Source: JASTVH01 sp042862465 (GTDB taxonomy: Bacteria > Pseudomonadota > Gammaproteobacteria > Pseudomonadales > Oleiphilaceae). Taken from it: DNA of 64,000 nucleotides. Below the pieces are notes generated by a model. The model saw nothing but the letters and a program-made list of their open reading frames with translations, searched no databases and was not told the origin of the DNA. The DNA is taken from NCBI GenBank assembly GCA_042862465.1, contig JASTVH010000002.1, positions 372,001-436,000 of the forward strand, given 5' to 3'. The position numbers were made by a program, and so were the translations under genes. Below, in pieces: positions 1-8,076 of this stretch; within the stretch, counting starts at the first letter, position 1, and each line of letters starts with the position of its first letter.

Positions 1-359
1 TCGATGCCGGAACGCCAGTCCTGATGCATGTAAGCCTGTACGTAAATAATCACCACGTAGGCCAGTAGCAACAGCAACACGCCAACGGCCAGGACCAGCG
101 GATGGTAGAGCCAGCCAATGACGCCCAGCCACTGGTCCACATCGAAGGGCACCCGCAGGACACAAACCAGCAGAATGCCGGCACGGAAGAGGTTGAACAG
201 ATGGCGATACCACCAGGTCGCGCCCCAGCGTCGCCCATAATGAATATGGGTAAACCCCATACGTTCACTGAGGGCGTAACTGCGGCTGGAGTAATAGAGT
301 CCGATCATCAGGAAATACACCGCCAGAAAATGGCGTGTGAACTGTTCGATACCGTCCAT
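1..359 (-). CDS. Partial hypothetical inner-membrane protein (3' end outside window)
   Basis: The reverse strand is open from an ATG at 357-359 to the window edge, giving 119 codons without a stop. The protein starts MDGIEQFTRHFLAVYF and has about three hydrophobic segments (residues 9-27, 55-75 and 80-105), with aromatic and basic residues between them. I do not recognise the family. The gene is divergent from the solute-binding protein gene at 461, with about 100 bp between them. The missing C-terminus prevents a firmer call. The competing frames here lack such a coherent hydrophobic pattern. Confidence 0.55.
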   Translation of the reverse strand, partial: MDGIEQFTRHFLAVYFLMIGLYYSSRSYALSERMGFTHIHYGRRWGATWWYRHLFNLFRAGILLVCVLRVPFDVDQWLGVIGWLYHPLVLAVGVLLLLLAYVVIIYVQAYMHQDWRSGI

Positions 360-460
360 ACACTGTTTCTTTCAACATCTTCTTGAGGTGATAACCTTAT
401 CGCGTAGGATAGGCGTAAACCACCGTAAAACGTGTTTTGAAGCGGCGACGAGGGGACCTT

Positions 461-1213
461 GTGGCAACAACGAAGTCCGGCAGGGCACTTTGGTTATGGC
501 TATTGCTGTGGGTTCCCGCCGTGCTCCTGGCCCAGCCGGCGCCCCTGAAATTCAATATCGCGCCGGGCGGTTACCCGCCCTATACCCTGGAGCAGTCGGT
601 GGACGATCACCGCGGGCTGCTGTTCGACGTGGTTAAAGCCTTTGCCGATCACGAAGGCCTTCGGCTCGAAGTGACGGAGATACCTTCAAAGCGGGTGGAG
701 AATTTTCTCCTGACCGGCCATATCCACGCCTCGCCCCACGCCATCGAGTGGACCCGGAATCCGCAGCGGTTTCTCTTTTCAAAGCCCATCGTCTGGACCC
801 ACGATGTCCTGATCCGCCGTGCCGACCGGCCCCTGAACGTATCGCGGGTGGCCGATCTGACCGACATGACGGTGGTGACGCAGCTGGGATTCAGCTATCC
901 GAAGCTGGATGACCAGGTCGCGGCCGGTAAGCTCCAGCGCCTGGATGTCCAGCACGAGCAGGAGGTGCTCAGCCGGGTGCTGCATGGCTACGATATCGGT
1001 GGGGGCATTCTTGACGTTCGCGTGGCCCGGTGGCTGATCCGGGAGCATCATGAAGAAGGCAACGTCCTGCTCTATGATCTGGATTTCCCACGGACCGCCT
1101 TCCGCATCAAGTTCGGCCCGCAGTGGCAGGAACGCGTGGAGGCCTTCAACCGCGATCTCGACGCCATGCGCCAGAGCGGCCGCTTGCAGGAACTGATCGA
1201 CTACTACCGGTGA
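461..1213 (+). CDS. Periplasmic solute-binding protein, SBP_bac_3-like
   Basis: An exported protein of about 250 residues resembling extracellular solute-binding family 3 (amino-acid-binding-like). A hydrophobic signal segment (LWLWLLLWVPAVLLA) ends near residue 25. The mature start, with GGYPPYTLE and then GLLFDVVKAFADHEGLRLEV, is the usual opening of this fold. I chose GTG at 461 because AGGGGA lies 5 bases upstream; an in-frame TTG at 437 would add 8 residues without a ribosome site. There is no permease or ATPase beside it, so it may be an orphan receptor or sensor input. Two other orphan proteins of this type occur in the window (29387 and 56680). Confidence 0.75.
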   Translation: MATTKSGRALWLWLLLWVPAVLLAQPAPLKFNIAPGGYPPYTLEQSVDDHRGLLFDVVKAFADHEGLRLEVTEIPSKRVENFLLTGHIHASPHAIEWTRNPQRFLFSKPIVWTHDVLIRRADRPLNVSRVADLTDMTVVTQLGFSYPKLDDQVAAGKLQRLDVQHEQEVLSRVLHGYDIGGGILDVRVARWLIREHHEEGNVLLYDLDFPRTAFRIKFGPQWQERVEAFNRDLDAMRQSGRLQELIDYYR

Positions 1214-1217
1214 GCCT

Positions 1218-1571
1218 TTATTCCTCTAGGATGTAGGCGGTTTCCTCCAGGCCCAGCTCCGACTCGTCGATAAACTGGAAGCGGTTGAAGGCGATGCGCA
1301 CGATATCCCCATTGGTCAGTCGCTGGCGACCGTTGACCCGCACATCGTTGATGAAGGTCCCGTTCTTGCTGTCGTCGTCCACCAGAAAATAATCCATGAC
1401 CCCACCCAGATCGGTGTTTTCGGCAATCTCGATATGGGCGTGGTAACCGCTCACCGCGCTTTCGTTGATCTGGATATCGTTGTCCGGTCGGCGGCCGATC
1501 CGCACTTCGCTTCCCTCCAGGGGAAAGTTGGTGGCCACGACGTCGTCCACCAGTTGCGCCAATTTAGCCAT
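1218..1571 (-). CDS. FHA domain protein
   Basis: A 117-residue forkhead-associated protein that should bind phosphothreonine peptides in the cytoplasm. The FHA signature is intact: VRIGRRPDNDI, then SAVSGYHAHIEI, then DSKNGTFIND. The domain fills nearly the whole protein. The ATG at 1571 overlaps the stop of the upstream PP2C gene by 8 bp, which implies translational coupling. A start 15 bp earlier is possible but would lengthen the overlap. With the PP2C phosphatase and the kinase it forms a writer, eraser and reader set. Such trios often sit in type VI secretion loci, but no secretion gene is present here. Confidence 0.88.
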   Translation of the reverse strand: MAKLAQLVDDVVATNFPLEGSEVRIGRRPDNDIQINESAVSGYHAHIEIAENTDLGGVMDYFLVDDDSKNGTFINDVRVNGRQRLTNGDIVRIAFNRFQFIDESELGLEETAYILEE

Positions 1572-2310
1572 GCTTTGTCTCCACATCGATCAGGATCACG
1601 GAAATATTGTCCGGCGCCCCCCGCTCCAGCGCCAGGGTCTGCAACCGCTCCAGTTGCTGGTCCGCGTCGTTGCCTTGCGCCAGCAGGGCCTGCCATTCCT
1701 CCTCGGGGACCGATTCGTTGAGGCCATCGGAACACAGCAGAAGCCGTTGCCCCGCTGCCAGCGGCAGTTGCCAGCAATCCGCCTGGGCCAGCGGTTCGGT
1801 GCCCAGGGCGCGGGTGAGGATATTGCGCATGGGCGCGCGCTCGGCTTCGGCAGGCGTCATGGCGCCCTCCTCCACCATCTGCTGCACCAGGGAGTGGTCC
1901 CGGGTGAGGCAATGCCAGCCCTCGCCATCAAACCGATAGCAGCGGGAATCCCCGATATTGGCCAGGTAGAGTCGCTCATCCGCGCACACGGCGGCCACCA
2001 GGGTCGTGCCCATGCGGTGGTGTTCGGGTTCTGCAGCCCGGGCGCGACGAATGACCCGGTTGGCCTCCTCCACGGCCGCGCCCAGACCGAAGTCCGTTTT
2101 GCTGTGGGAGCCGTCCTGCTCCAGCAGGTCGCGCACGGTGGCTATGGCCAGCCGGCTGGCCTCGATACCGCCGGCCTGGCCGCCCATCCCGTCGGCAAGC
2201 AGGGCCATGGCCTGATCAGCCGCCCCCGACAGCCACTGATGAATGGCATCCTCGTTCTGGCGACGCACAGTGCCGCGATGGGACATGCCCGCCATGCGGT
2301 AGGTCAACAT
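1564..2310 (-). CDS. PP2C-family serine/threonine phosphatase
   Basis: A soluble metal-dependent protein phosphatase of 248 residues, the usual size for bacterial PppA/Stp-type enzymes. Metal-binding motifs are visible: RRQNEDA near residue 20, LLADGMGG near 40, ANIGDSR near 120 and LCSDGLNE near 195. It should dephosphorylate targets of the kinase encoded immediately upstream. The kinase stop overlaps this ATG by 7 bp and the FHA gene start overlaps this stop by 8 bp, so the three genes form a tightly coupled operon transcribed leftward. Confidence 0.92.
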   Translation of the reverse strand: MLTYRMAGMSHRGTVRRQNEDAIHQWLSGAADQAMALLADGMGGQAGGIEASRLAIATVRDLLEQDGSHSKTDFGLGAAVEEANRVIRRARAAEPEHHRMGTTLVAAVCADERLYLANIGDSRCYRFDGEGWHCLTRDHSLVQQMVEEGAMTPAEAERAPMRNILTRALGTEPLAQADCWQLPLAAGQRLLLCSDGLNESVPEEEWQALLAQGNDADQQLERLQTLALERGAPDNISVILIDVETKHG

Positions 2311-4034
2311 GTGGTCTCCTTGCCAAATTCACGGGTCCGCGCCCGGTCAAGCTGCTCGGCCATTTCCGCCGCGGTTTTGTAGCGTTTCTGCGGATCCTTC
2401 TGCAGCGCCTTGTTGACGATGCGAACCGCACTGGGGGGCAATTCCGGGCGATGGTCGCGGACACTGCGCGGTTTGCTGTTGAGGATGCGCTGGGTTAGTT
2501 CCGCCAGGGTCTCGCCCTCGAACGGCATGACACCGGTGAGCAGGCGGTAGAGTGTCACGCCCAGGCTGTAGATGTCCGACGCTCCGGTGACCTTGCGCCC
2601 CTTCAGCTGTTCCGGCGACATGTACATGGGGCTGCCGAGAATCCGGCCGGTGCGGGTCAGGGACGCATCGGACACCTTGGCGATACCGAAGTCGGTGATC
2701 TTGAGCCGGTTGCTGTCCGGATCGTAGAGGATATTGGCAGGCTTAATGTCGCGGTGGACCACACCCTCGCCATGGGCATAATGCAGGGCTTCTGCGACCT
2801 GCGCCATCAGATGGAAAACCTGCGCCACCGGCAGCAGTTTATCCGTATCGGTAAAGGCCGCCAGCCCCTGGCCAGGTACGAAGTCCATGGCGATGAAGGC
2901 CAGGTCACGTTCCTCGCCCACGTCATAGACGGTAACAATGTTCGGATGGCTGAGTCGTCCCGCCGCTTCGGCCTCACGGAAGAAGCGGGCCTTCATCTCC
3001 TTGCGTTTTTCACCCTGGAATTCGCTGTAACTGAGGGTCTTGACCGCCACTGGCCGGGCGATGGCCGGATCGTGGGCCAAATACACGATGCCCATGGCGC
3101 CGCGACCGATCTCCCGTTCCACCACATAACGTCCGAACTGCGGCCGGCTCAGCCCAACGTCCGCAGCGTTCATGGTGCGGGTGGGGTCAAGCATCTGGGT
3201 GGCGCCATCGGTGACCGGGGCCTGCACCTTTTCCAGTGCGGCCAGACGGTCAGGCACGTCACGATAGTTGCGTCGGGCGTCGAGAATGGTCTGGTACTGG
3301 GTGCGGGCCTGATCGAACTGGCGCCGCCGCTCAAGCGCGAGGCCCAGCTGGTAACGCCGCTCCAGAGCGGCCGCATCGGCAGTGGTACCAGCCAGTTCTG
3401 CGGCGGCGTCTTCCAGGTTGTCATCGGCCAGGTAGTGATCGGTCAGGCGCAGGCGACTGGCCTGCAAACGGGATTTGAGCATCTGGATCTGCTGATGGTT
3501 ACCCAACCAGAACAACAACAATCCATGCCCGGCCAGCAACAACAGCAGCGGCGCGCCAGCGCCAATCCAGAGGTCCAGGTACTGCTGCAGCAATGCCTGC
3601 GCCAGGGTCAGCACCAGCCCCAGGGCGACCGAGGCCACCAGGCCGGTACCGGGATGAAGGCGCGGCACCGCCCAGAGCAGATAGAACGCAATCAACACCA
3701 CCAGGCCGGCTGTGACCCCATAGCTCCAGAGGGGAACGGCAAGCGACGTGGCACCAAGAGCCTGTACCAGCCCATGGCCGTCACCGATCATCCGGGCGAG
3801 GTCGGGATCGCGCCAGGACTGCACCCAGCCGAGCAACTCGCGGTCCAGCTGGTTCACAGCTGACAGCTGGGGCCAGACCAAATCCTGCAGCCAGGCGCCG
3901 TCGGCCAGTTGGGTGACAACCGGCGACAGGCTGCCCACTGCAACGGTCAGGGCCAGTAAAACGACCAAAGCAGGTATGCTGACCAGTCGGGCAATCCAAC
4001 GGCGAATAGTGAAATCCTCCCTCACCCTGTCCAT
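2304..4034 (-). CDS. Membrane serine/threonine protein kinase with C-terminal kinase domain
   Basis: A 576-residue Hanks-type kinase with an unusual order. Residues 1-180 hold about four membrane segments (15-40, 100-122, 132-150, 158-178). Residues 220-265 form a helical, TPR-like stretch. The kinase domain begins near 303 and runs to the C-terminus. The catalytic set is complete: glycine loop GRGAMG (310-315), Lys332, HRDIKPAN with Asp429, and DFG at 448-450. Many bacterial kinases place this domain at the N-terminus with sensors after it. It is the first gene of the kinase-PP2C-FHA operon. The function of the N-terminal region is unknown; by position it may be a sensor. Confidence 0.9.
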   Translation of the reverse strand: MDRVREDFTIRRWIARLVSIPALVVLLALTVAVGSLSPVVTQLADGAWLQDLVWPQLSAVNQLDRELLGWVQSWRDPDLARMIGDGHGLVQALGATSLAVPLWSYGVTAGLVVLIAFYLLWAVPRLHPGTGLVASVALGLVLTLAQALLQQYLDLWIGAGAPLLLLLAGHGLLLFWLGNHQQIQMLKSRLQASRLRLTDHYLADDNLEDAAAELAGTTADAAALERRYQLGLALERRRQFDQARTQYQTILDARRNYRDVPDRLAALEKVQAPVTDGATQMLDPTRTMNAADVGLSRPQFGRYVVEREIGRGAMGIVYLAHDPAIARPVAVKTLSYSEFQGEKRKEMKARFFREAEAAGRLSHPNIVTVYDVGEERDLAFIAMDFVPGQGLAAFTDTDKLLPVAQVFHLMAQVAEALHYAHGEGVVHRDIKPANILYDPDSNRLKITDFGIAKVSDASLTRTGRILGSPMYMSPEQLKGRKVTGASDIYSLGVTLYRLLTGVMPFEGETLAELTQRILNSKPRSVRDHRPELPPSAVRIVNKALQKDPQKRYKTAAEMAEQLDRARTREFGKETTC

Positions 4035-4193
4035 TTTGTTCAGGTTTGAGTCTAGTCTAGAGCGCTGGTTTTAGTGCTGCTAATTTCAAGGCGCGGTTTT
4101 TGTAACCGAGTGTTGCCCTGCGGCAGGGGCCACGCCAGAACCATGATCCCGAACACATTCCGATGGACAATCGCTGCCATGGCCACTTGATTA

Positions 4194-5432
4194 ATGTCAT
4201 TTGACAATTGGGCCACAGCATTGCTGCAAAAGTCATTTAAACTGGGGACATCACAGTCAATCGCAGAGATGCCGATGGTGCAGAATTCAGGCGCTCCTTC
4301 ATTGGCCCGGAAACCGCTGCAAAAAGACTTTCCCCCGGAAAAACTGATTGCCTGGTGCTCAATCATTGCCATCGCAATCACCGGGGCCTTTGGGGTCAAA
4401 CACATTCTGGCCGGTACGCTGGTACCCGCATTCTGCCTTTGGGCCTCGGGCCTGCTGCTGGGGGCGAACCTGCTCTGGTATCTGCGACGCGGCCACCTTG
4501 AGCTGTTTCGCTGGGGCTTTATCGCCACCATCTTTCTGCTTTTCTTCTACATCACGATTTCGGGCCTGGAACAGGGCGCTGCTGCCCTCTGGCTGTATGT
4601 CTACCCACCGCTGATCTTCTACATTGTCCGCTTCTGGGCCGCGACCATTGTCTCCTTCTGCGGACTGGGCCTGGTAATTCTGGGCCTCACCCCCTGGGGC
4701 CCGATCAATATCCAGCACGAGTACTCGCTCAATTTCCAGATCATGTTCATCCTGACCCTGGCGTTTGAAGTGGTGTTCTGCTGCATCCTCGATCTGAGCC
4801 GCCGCCGCGCCCGCCGCCAGCTGGTGGGCCTGGTCAGTGAGCTGGACCATGCCGCCCGCTACGACGGCCTCACCAATCTGGTCAACCGCCGCGAAGGGCA
4901 CCGTCAGCTGGAGCTGGCCATGGATCGCCTGCAGGTCATCAATACCACCTTCTGCGTGCTGCTGATCGACGTTGACCTGTTCAAGCGCCTTAACGACACC
5001 TACGGTCACGACGCCGGCGACCACGTGCTCAAGACCCTCTCCGACATATTCTCCAGCACCTGTCGCAAGTCCGACGTGGTCTCGCGCTGGGGCGGGGAGG
5101 AATTCCTGGTGCTGCTGCTGGATACCAACCGCGAGGAAGGCCTGAATATGGCCGAACGCATCCGCCGCGCCGTCGAGGAGTACCCCTTTGATTACCAGGG
5201 CGAACCTCTCAAGGTCACCCTGAGTATCGGCCTGGCGGACAGCAGCGAGGCGCCTGAACTGGATACCCTGCTCAAGGAAGCCGACCGCCGGCTGTACGTG
5301 GCCAAGAGCGAAGGCCGCAACCAGGTCCGCGATGCCGTTCCCGGAGAACCACCGCTGGATGAGGCCGCCGTTGCCGAACAAGCCCGCGTGCGCGACCCGG
5401 ATTCTGATCGGATTCCGCCGGCCGCGGGGTGA
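4194..5432 (+). CDS. Membrane-anchored diguanylate cyclase (GGDEF)
   Basis: Synthesises cyclic di-GMP from two GTP. The N-terminal half has about six membrane segments (residues 50-195); a GGDEF domain fills roughly 215-385. The active-site loop reads GGEEF. An RKSD motif five residues before it matches the RxxD inhibitory site, so product inhibition is likely intact. The C-terminal 25 residues are Ala/Glu/Arg-rich and look disordered. The start is uncertain: the ATG at 4194 gives 412 residues, while in-frame ATGs at 4269 and 4275 would remove 25-27 residues before the first membrane segment. None has a strong ribosome site. The gene is divergent from the kinase operon. Confidence 0.9.
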   Translation: MSFDNWATALLQKSFKLGTSQSIAEMPMVQNSGAPSLARKPLQKDFPPEKLIAWCSIIAIAITGAFGVKHILAGTLVPAFCLWASGLLLGANLLWYLRRGHLELFRWGFIATIFLLFFYITISGLEQGAAALWLYVYPPLIFYIVRFWAATIVSFCGLGLVILGLTPWGPINIQHEYSLNFQIMFILTLAFEVVFCCILDLSRRRARRQLVGLVSELDHAARYDGLTNLVNRREGHRQLELAMDRLQVINTTFCVLLIDVDLFKRLNDTYGHDAGDHVLKTLSDIFSSTCRKSDVVSRWGGEEFLVLLLDTNREEGLNMAERIRRAVEEYPFDYQGEPLKVTLSIGLADSSEAPELDTLLKEADRRLYVAKSEGRNQVRDAVPGEPPLDEAAVAEQARVRDPDSDRIPPAAG

Positions 5433-5600
5433 GTCCAGACCATGATTGCCGGGCTCAGCCTGTTGGTTTTATATCCTAAAACACACCCGCACATGCCCCT
5501 GTGAGCCCTTCCCCCTATTGACCTGTTTTGACAACTACCCCTGGAATGAGTAAAACGTTTCCGAACAATTACAAAAAACTAATGTTTCAGGGACACAAAC

Positions 5601-6308
5601 ATGAAGAAAATCGTTCAGGGAGGAGCGATTGGGCTTGCTATTGCCCTCAGCACCCCCGCACTGGCCACGCAGATCACCTTCGAAGAGCTCGGTCCGCAAA
5701 CACAGAGTTTCAGTTCAGGATTGGGAACACCTTTAACCAACCAGTATGCCGCCCAGGCAGTTCATTTTAGCGGCGGGTGGGAAGTGCTTAACGAAGCGGG
5801 CGGTTTTGGGGTCAACGCACGCAGTGGCGAGCATTTCGCAGCCTTCAATACCACCTACCCCGAAATCACCGATACGCTAACGCTGACTTTCGATGACCTG
5901 ATCGGAAATATTGGTGGCTGGGTCGGCTGGCGCGAAAGCTCGCACTGGACTATCACGGCGTTCCGCGGCGCCCAAAAGCTCGCCGAAACCCAGTTCGATA
6001 ACCCGGACGGCACCTGGCGGGCCTTCGAACTGACCAACCTGGCGGTGAACCGCATCACGATTCATTCCAACCACCATGCCGGCGTGCTGGATGACCTCTA
6101 CTTCCAGACCAGCGCCACCGTACCTGAACCCGGGACGCTGGGACTATTCAGCGTGGCACTGGCCGTGCTGGGCATCCAGCGGCGGCGTTCAGGCCGGGAG
6201 AGGGTTCAAAACCACGCCTCCAAATGCACCAAACCTGTGCATCACGCCCCCTCTTCAGGCACGCCTTGCCCAAGGCTGGTTCCCGCCCTATTGAAATCAG
6301 GGGCTTAG
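5601..6308 (+). CDS. PEP-CTERM sorting-signal protein with extended C-terminal tail
   Basis: A secreted protein of 235 residues with a signal peptide (MKKIVQGGAIGLAIALSTPALA). The middle region is beta-rich, with residues 45-170 resembling DUF-type carbohydrate-binding-like domains of other PEP-CTERM proteins. The sorting signal is clear: VPEPGT at 174-179, a hydrophobic stretch to 192, then RRR at 194-196. Proteins of this class normally end within a few residues of the basic patch, but this frame continues another 39 residues. That tail overlaps an NtrC-like site and approaches a sigma-54 promoter, so it may be a read-through extension. No exosortase gene is in the window. The ribosome site is weak (CAGGGAC). 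Confidence 0.8.
   Translation: MKKIVQGGAIGLAIALSTPALATQITFEELGPQTQSFSSGLGTPLTNQYAAQAVHFSGGWEVLNEAGGFGVNARSGEHFAAFNTTYPEITDTLTLTFDDLIGNIGGWVGWRESSHWTITAFRGAQKLAETQFDNPDGTWRAFELTNLAVNRITIHSNHHAGVLDDLYFQTSATVPEPGTLGLFSVALAVLGIQRRRSGRERVQNHASKCTKPVHHAPSSGTPCPRLVPALLKSGA
6225..6241. promoter_or_regulatory. NtrC-type enhancer site, candidate
   Basis: The 17-bp string TGCACCAAACCTGTGCA matches the NtrC dyad (TGCACC, 5 bp, GGTGCA) at all but one base. Its centre lies about 105 bp upstream of the start point implied by the sigma-54 promoter at 6313, a normal distance for an NtrC enhancer. It lies inside the odd C-terminal tail of the PEP-CTERM reading frame. Confidence 0.55.
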
Positions 6309-6312
6309 AAGC

Positions 6313-6328
6313 TGGCACAGCGGTTGCA
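6313..6328 (+). promoter_or_regulatory. Sigma-54 (RpoN) promoter, -24/-12, guanidine operon 1
   Basis: TGGCACAGCGGTTGCA has the -24 GG and -12 GC dinucleotides separated by exactly 10 bp and matches the RpoN consensus almost fully. It sits about 80 bp upstream of the guanidine-I riboswitch. Transcription would start near 6340, so the riboswitch would be in the 5' leader. Confidence 0.75.
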
Positions 6329-6394
6329 AAACGTCTGATACGCAGCGAGGAGTCAGTGGCTGAGGCCACCATCGAAGCGCCACAATTTGCCAAA

Positions 6395-6515
6395 TGGTCA
6401 ACTAGGGTTCCGGTCCGCTGCGGCGGATGACTGGTCCGAGAGTTGACGGCCTTTTCCAGCGGAAGCCTTCACCGGCTTTCGAGAGGCTACACGGCGGGAC
6501 AAAAGCCCGGGAGAT
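6395..6515 (+). ncRNA. Guanidine-I (ykkC) riboswitch, copy 1
   Basis: The conserved guanidine-I elements appear in order: CTAGGGTTCCGG at 6402, CTGGTCCGAGAG at 6431, and ACACGGCGGGACAAAAGCCCGGGAG near 6490. A closing helix forms between GTCAAC (about 6397) and GTTGAC (about 6442). It lies 60 bases before the ATG of the first carboxyguanidine deiminase gene, which has a strong GGAGG site. This RNA class binds free guanidinium and switches on guanidine genes. I did not identify a clear terminator, so the readout mechanism is unresolved. Confidence 0.95.
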
Positions 6516-6573
6516 CGATCGACCACTGACGACTCTCGTGTTTTTGGAAACCGACCCTGAGGAGGAAAAGGCC

Positions 6574-7299
6574 ATGTTGCAGTCCGCAGCACCCCTCTAC
6601 GACGATCTGATCCCCGGTGGCGCCCACTGGTCCCTGGTCATCAAACGCGGTCACGTGTTGCGTCTGATCGACGAGGATGGCGGCGCCAATGTCGGCATGC
6701 TGTTGTACAACCCGGCCAACCCGCTGGAACGCTACAACATGCCGGACACCCTCAAGAACCAGCACACCTTTCACCTGACCCGGGGGCACGTCCTGTTCTC
6801 GGACATGGGCCGGACGTTCGCCTCCATCACCCGTGACGACCTGGGCTGGCACGACACCGTGTGTGGCACCTGCGACGCCCGGAAAGTCGAGCAGCGGTGG
6901 GGCCGCAAGACCTATCAGGAAGCGCACAACCGCTATCACCGCAACGGTTTCGACAGTTTCCTCAACGAGCTGGCCAAGTACGGTCTCGGCAAGAAGGATC
7001 TGACCGCCAACCTCAACTGGTTCAGCAAGGTGGTTACCGACGAGGCCGGCAATCTGTCGTATGTGAGCGACTATTCCCATCCCGGTGCGGCCGTGGACCT
7101 GCGCTTCGAGATGGACACCCTGGTGATCCTGCACACCTGCCCGCATCCGATGAACCCGGCCGACGAGTACCCCGTGGGCCGCCTGCGCTATCAGCTGTTC
7201 CGAGCCGCGCCCGTGTCCGATGCCGATCCCTGCAAGACCTCGAGCCCGGAGGCCACGCGCGCCTTCGCCAACAACGCCCTGTACCACCTGATGCAGTAG
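6574..7299 (+). CDS. cgdA: Carboxyguanidine deiminase subunit (UAAP1, DUF1989 family)
   Basis: A 241-residue DUF1989 protein of the type long annotated urea amidolyase-associated protein 1. The family is now assigned, with its partner, to deimination of carboxyguanidine to allophanate (CgdAB). Recognisable blocks are PGGAHWSLVIKRG near the N-terminus, NPLERYNMPDTLK, GWHDTVCGTCDA and DLRFEMDTLVILHTCPHPMNP. The start at 6574 is fixed by GAGGAGG 10 bases upstream; the open frame extends back through the riboswitch, but that part is leader. The next gene begins 11 bp after the stop. The A versus B assignment follows gene order and similarity by eye. Confidence 0.88.
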   Translation: MLQSAAPLYDDLIPGGAHWSLVIKRGHVLRLIDEDGGANVGMLLYNPANPLERYNMPDTLKNQHTFHLTRGHVLFSDMGRTFASITRDDLGWHDTVCGTCDARKVEQRWGRKTYQEAHNRYHRNGFDSFLNELAKYGLGKKDLTANLNWFSKVVTDEAGNLSYVSDYSHPGAAVDLRFEMDTLVILHTCPHPMNPADEYPVGRLRYQLFRAAPVSDADPCKTSSPEATRAFANNALYHLMQ

Positions 7300-7310
7300 G
7301 AGGACCCGCC

Positions 7311-8015
7311 ATGATCAAAGAAAGCCCTCTGCACCCGGAAACCGCCGTATTCCGCGAGACCGTGCCCGCCGGCGAGTACTTCCTCAAGGTGGTCAAGGCC
7401 GGCCAGAGCGTCCGCATTCACGACCTGGAAGGCAACCAGGCCGCCGACACCCTGTTTTACAACGCCCACAATCCCACTGAGCGCTACAGCGTGGTCGACA
7501 CCATTCGCGAACAGGGCAACGTCTACCTCACCGCCGGCTCCCGGCTACTCTCCAGCGAGGGCAACCTGATGCTGGAGATCACCGCCGACACCTGCGGCCG
7601 GCACGACACCCTGGGCGGCGCCTGTGCCGCGGAGAGCAATACCACCCGCTACGCCCTCGAGAAAAAGTGCATGCACGCCTGCCGCGACAGCTGGCTGGTG
7701 GCGGTAACCAAACACGATGAACTGGGCATGACCAAGCGCGACATCACCCACAACATCAACTTCTTCATGAACGTGCCGGTCACCGCGGAAGGCGGCCTGA
7801 CCTTTGCCGACGGCATCTCCGATGCCGGCAAATACGTGGAGCTGAAGGCGGCGATGGATGTGCTGGTGATGATTTCCAACTGTCCGCAGCTGAATAACCC
7901 CTGTAATGCCTATAACCCGACACCGATTGAGATTCTGGTGTGGGATGGAGAGAGGTCGGACGTCGGAGGTCGGACGTCGGACGCTGAAAAGCGCGGGGGA
8001 CAGATTGATGCATAG
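7311..8015 (+). CDS. cgdB: Carboxyguanidine deiminase subunit (UAAP2, DUF1989 family)
   Basis: A 234-residue partner of the preceding gene, of the urea amidolyase-associated protein 2 type. Family blocks are LEGNQAADTLFYNAHNPTERYS, ADTCGRHDTLGGACAAES, NINFFMNVPVT and NCPQLNNPCNAYNPTPIEILVWD. Homologues as I recall them end about at this last block. Here the frame runs on for about 20 residues (ERSDVGGRTSDAEKRGG...) encoded by a GGACGT-type dispersed repeat at 7951-7986. The tail is therefore repeat-derived and probably dispensable. ATG at 7311 follows AGGAGG. The next operon gene is 578 bp away, across a repeat array. Confidence 0.88.
   Translation: MIKESPLHPETAVFRETVPAGEYFLKVVKAGQSVRIHDLEGNQAADTLFYNAHNPTERYSVVDTIREQGNVYLTAGSRLLSSEGNLMLEITADTCGRHDTLGGACAAESNTTRYALEKKCMHACRDSWLVAVTKHDELGMTKRDITHNINFFMNVPVTAEGGLTFADGISDAGKYVELKAAMDVLVMISNCPQLNNPCNAYNPTPIEILVWDGERSDVGGRTSDAEKRGGQIDA
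7951..7986. repeat. GGACGT-family dispersed repeat inside cgdB 3' end
   Basis: Overlapping GGTCGGACGTCGGAGGTCGG and GGACGTCGGACGC units, the same sequence family as at 21306-21336, 22460-22490, 25524-25556, 25823-25851 and 54430-54492. Here it is translated as the last residues of CgdB. Confidence 0.7.
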
Positions 8016-8076
8016 TCACACCGGTCTCTTGCTCCGTCACCTCCGCCTCTTCCTCCGTCACCCCCGCCTCCCCCTA

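Noticed and set aside
4187..4200. TTGATTAATGTCAT as an FNR-type box before the diguanylate cyclase gene.
   Set aside because: The right half matches poorly, and the site overlaps one of the candidate start codons, so support is too weak to list.
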